Source of the DNA: Paraburkholderia flava
GTDB lineage: Bacteria > Pseudomonadota > Gammaproteobacteria > Burkholderiales > Burkholderiaceae
Length of the DNA: 64,000 nucleotides
Direction: 5' to 3'
NCBI RefSeq assembly: GCF_004359985.1
Contig: NZ_SMRO01000003.1
Span: 1,100,206-1,164,205 of the forward strand
In this document: positions 25,499 through 34,385 of the stretch, piece by piece
How the letters are laid out: the number at the start of each line of letters is the position of its first letter
How positions within the stretch are numbered: the first letter of the stretch is position 1
The notes under the pieces: model-generated
Told to the model about the DNA's origin: nothing
Databases searched by the model: none
Seen by the model: only the letters and a program-made list of their open reading frames with translations
Program-made: the position numbers and the translations under genes

Positions 25499-27364
25499 TC
25501 AGCCGAACGTGAACGCGTACGCCTGCACACCCGGATCGAGAAACTCGATCTCGAACGTGTGGTCGGCGACGTCGCCGGTTTGCCGGACCAGTTGATACAG
25601 CCGCTGTTCGTGGATCGTGCCGCTGCCGTCGGCGGCGACGTCGGTGCCGTGCGATGCGCCCGGCGCCGCACCGTCGATGCTCACGCGGAACCGCACCGGC
25701 TTACCGTCCGCACTGGGTCCGAGCACGAGGTGCAGATCGCGCGCATGAAACCGGTAGACGATGCGGCCGTTCGCGTGTTCGAGCGTCGCGTGTTCGGCGC
25801 CGACCTTCCACGTGCCGGCGAGGCCCCAGTCGTTGACGGCCGGCTGCGTCGGTGCCGTGTACGCGTGCGCCTTGTCTTCTTCGGCACCGCCCGGCGACGC
25901 GAAGTTCTCCGCGCGCTCGTAGCCGATGTAGGTTTCCGGCGACTGCATGTCGGCGTTATCGGCGGCGGCCTGCACGCCCTGTGCTGCGCTGCTGCCGAGT
26001 CCGGTCGCGATCGACTCCGCGCCCTTATGACCCGCTTCGGCGAGCAGTTGCTGCAGCACTTTCTCCGAGTGCGCGTAGTCGCCTTCGCCGAAGTGGTGAT
26101 AGCGGATGCGCCCTTGTGCGTCGATGAAATAGTGCGCCGGCCAGTACTGGTTGCCGAACGCGCGCCAGATTGCGTAGCCGTTATCGATTGCGACCGGGTA
26201 GTCGATGCCGAGGTCGTGGGTTGCCTGCTTCACGTTGTCGATGTTGCGCTCGAACGCGAACTCCGGTGCATGCACGCCGATCACGACGAGCCCCTGATCG
26301 CGGTACTTGCTCGCCCACGCCTTCACGTACGGCAGCGAGCGCAGGCAGTTGATGCACGAGTACGTCCAGAAGTCGACCAGCACGACCTTGCCGCGCAGCG
26401 CCTGCGCCGTCAGCGGCGGCGAATTGAGCCACTGCACTGCGCCGTTCAGCGAGGGCAGTGCGCCTTCGACCGGCAACGGCGCCGGCGCGCCGGCCTGCGG
26501 AGGCACGGCGGCGCGCATCATTGCACCGGCGGGCGCGTCGTCGACGACGCTTTGCGACGCGCCTGCGGCGGCAGCGGGACTGGCCTGCATCGCGGGACCG
26601 TCGGCGGTCACGGCAGGCGTCGAGTCGTGCGTAGGGCCTGCGTTCGGCGAGAGCTTATCGACCAGACGCTGTTCGATACCGCCGGTCGCCACCGTCGACA
26701 GACGCGTGAGCACACCGGTATCGAGCCCGAGCGAAATCGCGACGACCCCGAGCAGCATCGCCGCGCCGATGCCGCGACGAATCCATTCGCCCGCGCCGAG
26801 CGAGCGCTTCATCGCGGTGAACACGCGTCCGCCGATCAGCAGCGCGACCGCCAGCGACGTCGCCGCACCGGCCGCATACGCGACCAGCAGCAGTGTCGTG
26901 CCGACGCTCGCGCCGCGCAGCGCAGCGCCGGTCAGCACGAGACCGAGGATCGGGCCCGCGCACGGCGCCCACAGCAGCCCCGTCGCGATCCCGAGCAGGA
27001 ACGACGACTTCGCGCTCACCTGACCGTCCGCCTGCGCAAACTCAGTGAGACGCCCACCGACGCGAACCAGCGGACCCATCAACCGATCGGCGAAGCGCGG
27101 CAGCAGCAGCGTGAGGCCGAACACCGCGAGCAGCACGATCGCGATCCAGCGGCCGTACTGGTTCGCCTGAGTGACCCAGCCGCCGCCGACCGCCGCGAGC
27201 GTCGCGACGAGCGCGAACGTCAGCGCCATCCCCGCGAGCAGAGGCAGACTGCTGCGCATGAACGGCTGATCCGCGCGCGAAAAGACGAACGGCAGGACCG
27301 GCAGGATGCACGGGCTCAGGATCGTGAGAATGCCGCCGAGGTAGGCGAGGACGATGAGTAACAT
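25499..27364 (-). CDS. DipZ-like thiol:disulfide carrier (CcdA membrane domain plus thioredoxin domain)
   Basis: 621 residues. Residues 1-225 are a CcdA-like membrane domain with redox cysteines C19 (L-S-P-C-I-L-P) and C135 (W-A-P-C-A-G-P). After a Pro/Ala-rich linker, residues about 300-450 form a periplasmic thioredoxin-like domain with C337-I-N-C340. Residues 480-621 are a beta-rich C-terminal domain as in mycobacterial DipZ. The protein carries electrons from cytoplasmic thioredoxin to periplasmic targets. Position between msrB and msrA says those targets are the two reductases. Confidence 0.92.
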   Translation of the reverse strand: MLLIVLAYLGGILTILSPCILPVLPFVFSRADQPFMRSSLPLLAGMALTFALVATLAAVGGGWVTQANQYGRWIAIVLLAVFGLTLLLPRFADRLMGPLVRVGGRLTEFAQADGQVSAKSSFLLGIATGLLWAPCAGPILGLVLTGAALRGASVGTTLLLVAYAAGAATSLAVALLIGGRVFTAMKRSLGAGEWIRRGIGAAMLLGVVAISLGLDTGVLTRLSTVATGGIEQRLVDKLSPNAGPTHDSTPAVTADGPAMQASPAAAAGASQSVVDDAPAGAMMRAAVPPQAGAPAPLPVEGALPSLNGAVQWLNSPPLTAQALRGKVVLVDFWTYSCINCLRSLPYVKAWASKYRDQGLVVIGVHAPEFAFERNIDNVKQATHDLGIDYPVAIDNGYAIWRAFGNQYWPAHYFIDAQGRIRYHHFGEGDYAHSEKVLQQLLAEAGHKGAESIATGLGSSAAQGVQAAADNADMQSPETYIGYERAENFASPGGAEEDKAHAYTAPTQPAVNDWGLAGTWKVGAEHATLEHANGRIVYRFHARDLHLVLGPSADGKPVRFRVSIDGAAPGASHGTDVAADGSGTIHEQRLYQLVRQTGDVADHTFEIEFLDPGVQAYAFTFG

Positions 27365-27398
27365 GATCGTTTGGATCGAAGGTGGGCTGGGTAAGTGT

Positions 27399-27944
27399 TC
27401 AGGTCGCGGCCGGCGTGAAGTTCATCGCGTAGCCGTTCATGCAGTAGCGCAGGCCAGTCGGGCGCGGGCCGTCGTCGAACACGTGGCCGAGGTGGCCGCC
27501 GCAACGGCTGCAGTGCACCTCCGTCCGCACGACGCCGAACGAACGGTCTTCGCGGGTCGCGACCGCGTGATCGAGCGGCGTCCAGAAGCTCGGCCAGCCG
27601 GTGTGGCTGTCGAACTTCGTGTGCGACGAGAACACGTCGAGGCGGCAACCTGCACACGCGAACGTGCCCGCGCGATGTTCGTCGTTCAGCGGGCTCGTGT
27701 ACGGGCGCTCGGTGCCTTCGCGGCGCAGGATTTCATATTGCACGGGCGTCAGCAGGTGGCGCCATTCGTCGTCGGTGTGGACGACGGTGAAATGGTCGAC
27801 GGCTTTCATCGCGCCTGCGGCGTCCGGTTCGGCGGCCGATGCCGTGTCCGTCCACGGCAAGCCAGGCACACGCCCGCGAAAGAGGGTCAACACCGCGGCA
27901 GCGGCTGTGCCGCCTGCCAGCAGAAACAGTCTCCGGCCTTGCAT
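27399..27944 (-). CDS. msrB: Tat-exported peptide-methionine (R)-S-oxide reductase MsrB
   Basis: 181 residues from ATG 27944 with AGGAG upstream; a longer frame exists but lacks a ribosome site. The N-terminus G-R-R-L-F-L-L-A-G-G is a twin-arginine signal followed by a hydrophobic core. Zinc cysteines C97-x-x-C100 and C145-x-x-C148, and catalytic R-Y-C168-M-N. Reduces methionine R-sulfoxide. First gene of the minus-strand cluster msrB-dipZ-msrA; 34 bases precede dipZ. Divergent from the two-component system at 28112. Confidence 0.93.
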   Translation of the reverse strand: MQGRRLFLLAGGTAAAAVLTLFRGRVPGLPWTDTASAAEPDAAGAMKAVDHFTVVHTDDEWRHLLTPVQYEILRREGTERPYTSPLNDEHRAGTFACAGCRLDVFSSHTKFDSHTGWPSFWTPLDHAVATREDRSFGVVRTEVHCSRCGGHLGHVFDDGPRPTGLRYCMNGYAMNFTPAAT

Positions 27945-28039
27945 GATGCGCTCCTGATGAAACCCAAAAGGTGATGGAGGCATCCTAAGCCCGCTCCCGT
28001 GTCGAAGTCCTCACGGAAAGTTAAATTAAATGTGATACT

Positions 28040-28051
28040 CCGGCGCGCCGG
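28040..28051. promoter_or_regulatory. 12-bp palindrome in the msrB/response-regulator divergent region
   Basis: CCGGCGCGCCGG is self-complementary and lies next to an AT-rich patch (TTAAATTAAA, 28021-28030), unusual in this gap. A role as a regulator site for either unit is possible but unproven; GC palindromes are common here by chance. Confidence 0.3.
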
Positions 28052-28111
28052 AATTCTGCACAATGACAGCCTGTTCCGCCCCTGCCACTCTTCGCCACCC
28101 GCCCTCTGCTC

Positions 28112-28828
28112 ATGGATCAACCGAAGCGAGTACTGATCGTCGAAGACGACGTCGATATCGCCGACGTCCTGAGTCTCCATCTGCGCGACGAACGCTATGA
28201 AGTCGTCCATTGCGCGGACGGCAACGAAGGCCTGCGGCTGCTCGAACAGGGCGGCTGGGATGCGCTGATCCTCGATCTGATGCTGCCGGGCGTCGATGGC
28301 CTCGAAATCTGCCGACGGGCCCGCGCGATGGCGCGCTACACGCCGATCATCATCACCAGCGCGCGATCGAGCGAAGTCCACCGTATTCTCGGTCTCGAAG
28401 TCGGCGCCGACGATTACCTCGCGAAGCCGTTTTCCGTACTCGAACTGGTCGCGCGCGTGAAGGCACTGCTGCGGCGCGTCGATGCGCTCGCGAAAGACGT
28501 GCGGATCGACGCCGGCACGCTGCAGGTCGGCAAGCTCGGCATCGATCCACTCACACGCGAAGCAACCGTCGACGGACGCAGCATCGAACTCACGCCGCGC
28601 GAATTCGACCTGCTGTACTACTTCGCGCGTCATCCGGGCAAGGTGTTCTCGCGGATGGATCTGCTGAATGCCGTGTGGGGCTACAGCCACGAAGGCTACG
28701 AGCACACCGTCAATACGCACATCAACCGGCTGCGCGCGAAGATCGAGGCCGACCCCGCGCAACCCGCGTGCATCCTCACTGTCTGGGGCCACGGCTACAA
28801 GCTCGCCGCGCCGAAGGATGCGCCGTGA
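28112..28828 (+). CDS. OmpR/PhoB-family response regulator
   Basis: 238 residues. Receiver domain with acidic pocket E-D-D (11-13), phospho-acceptor in L-I-L-D-L-M-L-P-G (about D55), T/S at I-I-I-T-S and K in Y-L-A-K-P-F. C-terminal winged helix with L-T-P-R-E-F-D-L-L-Y and the wing V-W-G-H-G-Y-K. Its TGA overlaps the GTG of the sensor kinase. Divergent from the msr cluster, so it may regulate periplasmic methionine repair; this is inference from position. Confidence 0.94.
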   Translation: MDQPKRVLIVEDDVDIADVLSLHLRDERYEVVHCADGNEGLRLLEQGGWDALILDLMLPGVDGLEICRRARAMARYTPIIITSARSSEVHRILGLEVGADDYLAKPFSVLELVARVKALLRRVDALAKDVRIDAGTLQVGKLGIDPLTREATVDGRSIELTPREFDLLYYFARHPGKVFSRMDLLNAVWGYSHEGYEHTVNTHINRLRAKIEADPAQPACILTVWGHGYKLAAPKDAP

Positions 28829-30351
28829 AACTCACGCTGACCCAGCGGCTGTCGATCGTGTTCGCGGTGCTATTGCTCGCGTGCTGCGGCGCGTCCGCGT
28901 GGTTGCAGATTCGCGCGAGCGATCTGCACGAGAAAGAGGTCGTGCAGGAACTGTCGCGTGGACTCGCGCAACACATCGCGCAGTCGTCGCCGCTGATGGG
29001 CGCCGATGGTCTGCGGCCCGACGCGGTGCGGCATCTGTTCAGTCAACTGATGGTGGTGAATCCGAGCGTCGAGGTGTATCTGCTCGACAGCGATGGCCGC
29101 GTGAAGGGCGACGATGCGCCGCCCGGACATCTGAAGCGCGACCGCGTCGATCTCGACCCGCTGCGTCGTTTTATCGCGGGCGAGCCGCTGCCGATTCTCG
29201 GCGACGACCCGCGCAGCGTCGACGCGCGCAAGGTGTTCAGCGCGGCGCCGCTGCGGATGGATGGCGACACGCCCGCTGGCTACATCTACGTCGTGCTGCT
29301 CGGCGAAGCACACGATGCGCTCGCGGCGCATGTCGCGGCGAGTTCGGTATTGCGGACGACGTTGTGGTCGATGGCGCTCGTTGCGTTGCTTGGGTTGGTC
29401 GCGGGGCTGGTGGCGTTCCGGTTGATCACGCGGCCGTTGCGCAAGCTTACCGATGCGATGCGCGATTTCGATGCGCATGGTGAGCCGCGTGTGCCGGAGG
29501 TGGTTACGGCTGTCACCCCTGGTAGTGAGCGTGAACGTAGCGACCGCGACGAAATCGCGGTGCTCGAAGCGGCGTTTGCGCAGATGGCGGAGCGGATCGG
29601 CGAACAGTGGCGTGCGCTGACGCGGCAGGATCAGCAGCGACGCGAACTCGTCGCGAATATTTCTCACGATCTGCGTACGCCGCTGACTTCGCTGCATGGG
29701 TATCTGGAGACGCTGTCGCTGAAATCGGATTCGCTCGGCGAAGCCGAACGCAAACGCTATCTGGCGATTGCGCTCGCACAGAGCGTGAAGGTCGGCGCGC
29801 TCGCGCAGGCGTTGTTCGAACTCGCGCGGCTCGAGCATGGGTTCGTGCAGCCAGCGCTCGAAGATTTCTCGCTCGTCGATGTCGTGCAGGACGTGCTGCA
29901 AAAGTTTGAGCTGACTGCGGAGGCGCGGCGCGTGCATCTGCGTGCCGATGTGCCGCAGCGCGTGCCTAACGTGACCGCCGATCTTGGGATGATCGAGCGC
30001 GTGCTGACCAATCTGCTCGACAACGCGATTCGTCATACGCCCGAAGAGGGTGTCGTCGAGGTCGAGCTTGTGGGGCGTGACGGCAAGGTGTCGGTGACGG
30101 TCAGCGACACGGGACCTGGGATTCCGGAAGCGATGCGTGAGGGGCTGTTTCAGCGGCCATTCACTGCGGCGGGTTCGCATCGGGGTGGCGGGCTTGGGTT
30201 GCTGGTCGTGCAGCGGATGCTGCAGTTGAATCGTAGTGAGGTTCGGCTGGTTGAAGAGGCGGGGAAGGGGACGGTGTTCAGGTTTGAACTGGCGGCGGCT
30301 GTCGCGCCTTCTTCGCCTGCGCTACCGAACGGTTCATCCAACGGCCGCTGA
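28825..30351 (+). CDS. sensor histidine kinase
   Basis: 508 residues from GTG 28825 (GTGA overlap with the response-regulator stop). Two membrane segments (about 8-28 and 172-195) flank a periplasmic sensor of about 145 residues without cysteines. HAMP follows, then the H-box N-I-S-H-D-L-R-T-P-L-T-S-L, N-box N-L-L-D-N-A-I-R-H-T, G1 D-T-G-P-G-I-P and G2 G-G-G-L-G-L. Standard HisKA/HATPase_c kinase pairing with the upstream regulator. Stimulus unknown. Confidence 0.93.
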   Translation: MKLTLTQRLSIVFAVLLLACCGASAWLQIRASDLHEKEVVQELSRGLAQHIAQSSPLMGADGLRPDAVRHLFSQLMVVNPSVEVYLLDSDGRVKGDDAPPGHLKRDRVDLDPLRRFIAGEPLPILGDDPRSVDARKVFSAAPLRMDGDTPAGYIYVVLLGEAHDALAAHVAASSVLRTTLWSMALVALLGLVAGLVAFRLITRPLRKLTDAMRDFDAHGEPRVPEVVTAVTPGSERERSDRDEIAVLEAAFAQMAERIGEQWRALTRQDQQRRELVANISHDLRTPLTSLHGYLETLSLKSDSLGEAERKRYLAIALAQSVKVGALAQALFELARLEHGFVQPALEDFSLVDVVQDVLQKFELTAEARRVHLRADVPQRVPNVTADLGMIERVLTNLLDNAIRHTPEEGVVEVELVGRDGKVSVTVSDTGPGIPEAMREGLFQRPFTAAGSHRGGGLGLLVVQRMLQLNRSEVRLVEEAGKGTVFRFELAAAVAPSSPALPNGSSNGR

Positions 30352-30473
30352 ATTGCGCCATTGCGCGCCTCCCACTATCGATAGCAATTTTTATTGTTTC
30401 CCTGCGTCCATCGCGATCGATACGGTATACGCGACCCATATCGATTCACCCGCGAACCCGCAAGGAACACGTC

Positions 30474-31577
30474 ATGACGACCGGACACGCCGGCGCCGAT
30501 CAACTGCAATTTGCCTACTGGGTGCCGAACGTCAGCGGCGGCCTGGTGGTCAGCAAGATCGAGCAGCGCACCAGCTGGGACATCGACTACAACCGCCGGC
30601 TCGCGCAGACCGCCGAGCGCAACGGTTTCTCGTACGCACTGTCGCAGATTCGTTTCACCGCAGGTTATGGCGCCGAATATCAGCATGAGTCGGTGGCGAT
30701 CAGTCACGCGCTGCTCGCCGCGACCGAGCGTCTGAAGGTAATTGCCGCGATCTTGCCGGGACCGTGGCACCCGGCGGTGGTCGCGAAGCAGCTCGCGACG
30801 ATCGATCAGTTGACCGGTGGACGCGTCGCGATCAACGTCGTCAGCGGCTGGTTCAAGGGCGAGTTCACCGCGCTCGGCGAGCCGTGGCTCGAACATGATG
30901 AGCGCTATCGACGGTCGGAGGAATTCATCCGCGTGGTGAGAGGCATCTGGACTGAGGATGATTTCACGTTCAAGGGCGACTTCTACCGCATCAACCACTA
31001 CACGCTGAAACCGAAGCCGCTACAGCAACCGCATCCGGAGATATTCCAGGGCGGCAATTCGGCGGCCGCGCGACGGATGGCCGCCGCCGTGTCGGACTGG
31101 TATTTCATGAACGGCAATTCGCTCGACAACCATCGCGCGCAGATCGACGAGATCCGCGCGGCTGCAGCGGCGCAGGGACGCACGGTGCGCTTCGGCGTCA
31201 ACGCGTTCATCATCGCGCGCGATACTGAAGAGGAAGCGCAGCAGGTGCTGCGCGACATCATCCGGCATGCGGATACCGAGGCCGTGAACGCATTCGGCGA
31301 TGCGGTGAAGCAGGCGGGCCGCGCGTCGCCGGAAGCGAAGGGCATGTGGGCGGAATCGAAGTTCGAAGACCTCGTGCAGTACAACGACGGGTTCAAGACC
31401 GGGCTGATCGGTACGCCCGAACAGATCGCGCGCAAGATCGTCGCGTTGAAGGCGATCGGCGTGGATCTGGTGCTGGGTGGTTTTCTGCACTTCATCGAAG
31501 AGGTCGAATACTTCGGGCAGCGCGTGCTGCCGCTTGTGCGTGAGCTTGAAGAGGCGGGAGTGGCCGCGACGGTTTGA
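30474..31577 (+). CDS. sfnG: FMNH2-dependent dimethylsulfone monooxygenase SfnG
   Basis: 367 residues of the bacterial luciferase-like fold. Opening F-A-Y-W-V-P-N-V-S-G-G-L-V-V-S-K-I-E-Q-R-T and the blocks Q-I-R-F-T-A-G-Y-G-A-E and V-V-S-G-W-F-K-G-E-F match SfnG closely. SfnG converts dimethylsulfone to methanesulfinate with FMNH2 supplied by a reductase. Usual partners (SfnR sigma-54 activator, flavin reductase, sfnF/msu genes) are not adjacent, so the flavin supply must come from elsewhere. Monocistronic by position. Confidence 0.92.
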   Translation: MTTGHAGADQLQFAYWVPNVSGGLVVSKIEQRTSWDIDYNRRLAQTAERNGFSYALSQIRFTAGYGAEYQHESVAISHALLAATERLKVIAAILPGPWHPAVVAKQLATIDQLTGGRVAINVVSGWFKGEFTALGEPWLEHDERYRRSEEFIRVVRGIWTEDDFTFKGDFYRINHYTLKPKPLQQPHPEIFQGGNSAAARRMAAAVSDWYFMNGNSLDNHRAQIDEIRAAAAAQGRTVRFGVNAFIIARDTEEEAQQVLRDIIRHADTEAVNAFGDAVKQAGRASPEAKGMWAESKFEDLVQYNDGFKTGLIGTPEQIARKIVALKAIGVDLVLGGFLHFIEEVEYFGQRVLPLVRELEEAGVAATV

Positions 31578-31674
31578 GGCGGCGCGGTTGGGGGCTCGAT
31601 TCACTGGACCGGGACAGGGCTTGCACGAAGTCGGCGTCCCGGTCTTTGATCTGCTGCGGATCGAAGAGCGGCGG

Positions 31675-31800
31675 TTGCTCCTGAGTTCACAGCGAAGTCG
31701 GCGATCGCATCGGTGACGCGGTTAGCGGTCAGGGAGCGACAGTGGTCGCTCCTGCGTCTATAGCGAAGTCGATAACCGCGTCTATGAACGGGCTGCGGAT
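31675..31800. repeat. imperfect ~55-bp direct repeat, 71-bp period
   Basis: Copy 1 (31675-31729) and copy 2 (31746-31800) align from KTGCTCCTGMGT through AGCGAAGTCG to the TGA..GG region, with the second copy beginning exactly 71 bp after the first. Read on the minus strand both copies encode similar peptides around D-A-x-x-D-F-A...G-A-T, but in different frames, so this looks like a decayed duplication rather than a gene. Confidence 0.55.
31730..31754. terminator. hairpin between sfnG and the HAF-repeat gene
   Basis: GGAGCGAC (31733-31740) and GTCGCTCC (31745-31752) are exact reverse complements with an AGTG loop; CAG/CTG bases extend the stem with one bulge. It separates two convergent genes and could stop transcription from either side, though there is no U-tract. 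Confidence 0.45.
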
Positions 31801-31812
31801 CAAGATCAACCC

Positions 31813-32853
31813 TCACCGCTCCCGCGTCCACAACACCGCGTGCGACCCCGAGTACCCCACGACCTGCCCGCGATTGTCGATCCCGCGCGCGACGCTCTGC
31901 GTATCGCCGGCGAGTGCACCCAGGTCGGTGATCCGCCCGTCTGCGAACATAACCGCGTGCACGTCCCCGCTCGCGGTCGACGAGTAGCCGATCACCTCGC
32001 CGCGCTCATTGATCCCATAGGCAGCGCTCGTCGTGCCGCCGCGCAGCGTCCCCAGGTCGATCACCTTGCCTTTTTCGAACAGCACTGCATGCGTGTTCCC
32101 GTTCGCGGCCGTCGACGAACCGACGATCTGACCGCGCTCGTTGATCGCATAGGCCGCGCTTGCGTTGCCGCCGGGCAGCGTGCCCAGGTCGTGCATCACG
32201 CCGCGTTCGTACAGAAACGCGTGCTCGTTGTTGTTACTCACCGTCGACCAGCCGACCACCTCGCCACGATCGTTGACCGCATTCGCCGCGCTGTAGGCTC
32301 CGCCGGGGAGGGTGCCGAGATCGGTCATCACGCCGTTGTCGAAGAGGAACGCACGCGACGCGCGGCTGGCGTTGAACGACCAGCCGACGATCTGTCCGCG
32401 ATCATTGATCCAGTTGGCCGCGCTGTTGTCGCCGCCGGGCAGCAGGCCGAGATCGGTGACCGTCCCGTTGTCGAACAGCGCGGCGTGCGGATAGCCGGTC
32501 GAGATGAACGAGTAGCCGACCGCCTGACCGCGATTGTTGATCGAGTACGCGGCCGCGCTTTTGTCGCCGCCGGGGAGCGTGCCGAGGTCGGTCACCTTGC
32601 CGTCCTCGAATAGGGCGGCGTGCTGCGATCCGTTCGCGACGGTTGAAATACCGACCACCTGACCGCGTCCGTTGATAGCAGCCCCCTGACTGGCACCGCC
32701 ACCCGGCAGCGTACCGAGAGTCGTGATGGTGAAATGCTGCGCGAAGCTTTGCGCCGCGACCGGCTGCGATGCTGCGATCGCGAGCAGCGTGACGACGATC
32801 GATGCGCAGCGAGCGCGATGCACACGGTGCGTTGATGTAGAGATGGATTGCAT
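31813..32853 (-). CDS. secreted HAF-repeat protein
   Basis: 346 residues from ATG 32853, with AAGGGGATCACC upstream. Signal peptide to about A-A-Q-S (residue 35). The rest is built of seven tandem units of about 44-47 residues, each starting L-G-T-L-P-G-G-x-x-S-x-A and continuing A-I-N-x-R-G-Q-V-V-G-x-S and H-A-x-L-F-x-x-G. This is the extracellular HAF repeat, a likely beta-propeller. Repeats 6 and 7 deviate (L-R-G-G, L-A-G-D). Function unknown; single gene. Confidence 0.92.
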   Translation of the reverse strand: MQSISTSTHRVHRARCASIVVTLLAIAASQPVAAQSFAQHFTITTLGTLPGGGASQGAAINGRGQVVGISTVANGSQHAALFEDGKVTDLGTLPGGDKSAAAYSINNRGQAVGYSFISTGYPHAALFDNGTVTDLGLLPGGDNSAANWINDRGQIVGWSFNASRASRAFLFDNGVMTDLGTLPGGAYSAANAVNDRGEVVGWSTVSNNNEHAFLYERGVMHDLGTLPGGNASAAYAINERGQIVGSSTAANGNTHAVLFEKGKVIDLGTLRGGTTSAAYGINERGEVIGYSSTASGDVHAVMFADGRITDLGALAGDTQSVARGIDNRGQVVGYSGSHAVLWTRER

Positions 32854-33365
32854 GGTGATCCCCTTTCCTGGGACAGGATGTCTGGGACATGCACTGGGTC
32901 GCAACCGGCAACCTCGCCGCAAGCGAGTCGAGTGCGTTTTGATGAGGGCGTGGCCGACAAAAGAGGCGGTGCAGCCTTACCTCACGTGCTGCGATGAGCC
33001 GGGCGACGGCGAGAAGCGAGGCGTGAGCGCACGGCGGCACGTCTCGCGTTTCGATGCAGGTGTCGAAACTCACTCAGCTTTGAACTGACCACGTCGGAAG
33101 TATCCCGCTTTCCGGTGACGCTGCCGAGTCAACTTTAAACGCCTGATTCACCCGGGTTCGAACTGTCTTCGTCCACCCATCCCTGGGATTGCCGGCGTTT
33201 CGGCATCCTCCACAACGCGTTCCCGTGCCTGTGCGCGGCGCCTCCCGCACGCTCACCATTCGTATTTTTGCAAGGAACAATTGCTCTCGGCCCGATTGTT
33301 GCGTGCCAGGTGCCCTCGCATAATTCACCTGCCCCAACAATCTTGTTATAAATAAGGATGCCGAA
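32854..33365. other. divergent intergenic region
   Basis: 512 bases between the HAF-repeat gene and the SMP-30-like gene. Open frames here have no ribosome sites or consistent codon bias. The right end holds the promoter at 33296-33324; the left part presumably holds the HAF gene promoter. No RNA gene seen. Confidence 0.5.
33296..33324 (+). promoter_or_regulatory. sigma-70-type promoter of the SMP-30-like gene
   Basis: TTGTTG (33296-33301), exactly 17 bases, then CATAAT (33319-33324), about 40 bases before the ATG at 33366. AT-rich DNA follows (TTATAAATAAGG). Confidence 0.5.
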
Positions 33366-34331
33366 ATGAAATTCCACGCAAACAAGCTCACCAAACCTTT
33401 ACTGTCGCTGCTTACGGTGGCCCTGCTGTCCGTGGTCGCGCCACTTGCGCAAGCCGGCGGCGATATCGCTTTTAGCGGCGATCAGATCTATCCGGAAAGC
33501 GTGGCATGGTCGAACAGCCAGCATGCGTTCCTGGTTAGCTCTATCGTTCACGGTCAGATCGGCAAGGTGACCATGAACGGTACCTACACCCCCTTTATCA
33601 CCGACCCGAAACTGATCTCCAGCCTGGGTGTACTCGCGGATGAAAAGCGAAACACGTTGTGGGTGGCTGTCGCCGATCCGGGCAAGTCTGTTCGCAGCAC
33701 GCCCGAAACAGCAGGCAAACTGGCGGCAGTCGCCGCCTACAACCTGACCACCGGCGAGCCGCGCGGCTATTACGACCTCGGTCACCTGAGCCCCGGTGCT
33801 CATCTGGCCAACGATCTGACGCTGGACGCCGAGGGCAACCTCTACGTCACCGACAGCTTCTCGCCGATCATCTATCGCGTCGACACGGCGGGCAACGCGT
33901 CAATCTTTGCGAGGAACGACGCATTCGAAGGGAAGGACTTCAACCTCAACGGCATCGTCTATCTCCCGGATGGTCACCTGCTGGTCGACAAAGACAATAG
34001 CGGCGAACTGTTTCGCATCGACGTAAAAGACCCGGGCAAGATCGAGCGCGTGCAACTGCCGGCGCCGTTCAAGGGCGCGGACGGACTGCGTCTGGTGGAC
34101 TCGAAGCATCTGATGCTGGTGCAAAACCTGGGCACCGATCAGACGATCGAACTGGTTTCTCAAGACGGCTGGAAGTCGGCCACTATCGAGCGTAAGGAGC
34201 ACGCTCACCAGTCGATGCCGACTGCGGCGGTCAAGGTCGGCAAGGATGTGTACGTGTTGAACTCGCGCATCGACAACCTGTTCGACAAGGACGCCGCGAG
34301 GGTGAACGACTTCAGTCTGCAGAAGTTCTGA
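33366..34331 (+). CDS. secreted SMP-30/gluconolactonase-like beta-propeller protein
   Basis: 321 residues with a clear signal peptide (hydrophobic 12-28, cleavage after A-Q-A). The mature part has propeller-type blocks: Y-P-E-S-V-A-W, N-D-L-T-L-D-A-E-G-N-L-Y-V-T-D-S, N-L-N-G-I-V-Y-L-P-D-G. The conserved N-D and D residues fit metal binding in the SMP-30/NHL-like propeller class. Substrate unknown. AAGGATGCCGAA supplies the ribosome site. Convergent with a LysR gene. Confidence 0.82.
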   Translation: MKFHANKLTKPLLSLLTVALLSVVAPLAQAGGDIAFSGDQIYPESVAWSNSQHAFLVSSIVHGQIGKVTMNGTYTPFITDPKLISSLGVLADEKRNTLWVAVADPGKSVRSTPETAGKLAAVAAYNLTTGEPRGYYDLGHLSPGAHLANDLTLDAEGNLYVTDSFSPIIYRVDTAGNASIFARNDAFEGKDFNLNGIVYLPDGHLLVDKDNSGELFRIDVKDPGKIERVQLPAPFKGADGLRLVDSKHLMLVQNLGTDQTIELVSQDGWKSATIERKEHAHQSMPTAAVKVGKDVYVLNSRIDNLFDKDAARVNDFSLQKF

Positions 34332-34385
34332 TATCGGCCGATGAACGCACGCGGACCCAGGCCCGGAAACAGAGGGACGCGTGCG

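Noticed and set aside
25559..27361. 600-codon plus-strand frame opposite the DipZ-like gene
   Set aside because: Arg/Gln-rich shadow; the minus strand encodes a complete CcdA-thioredoxin protein.
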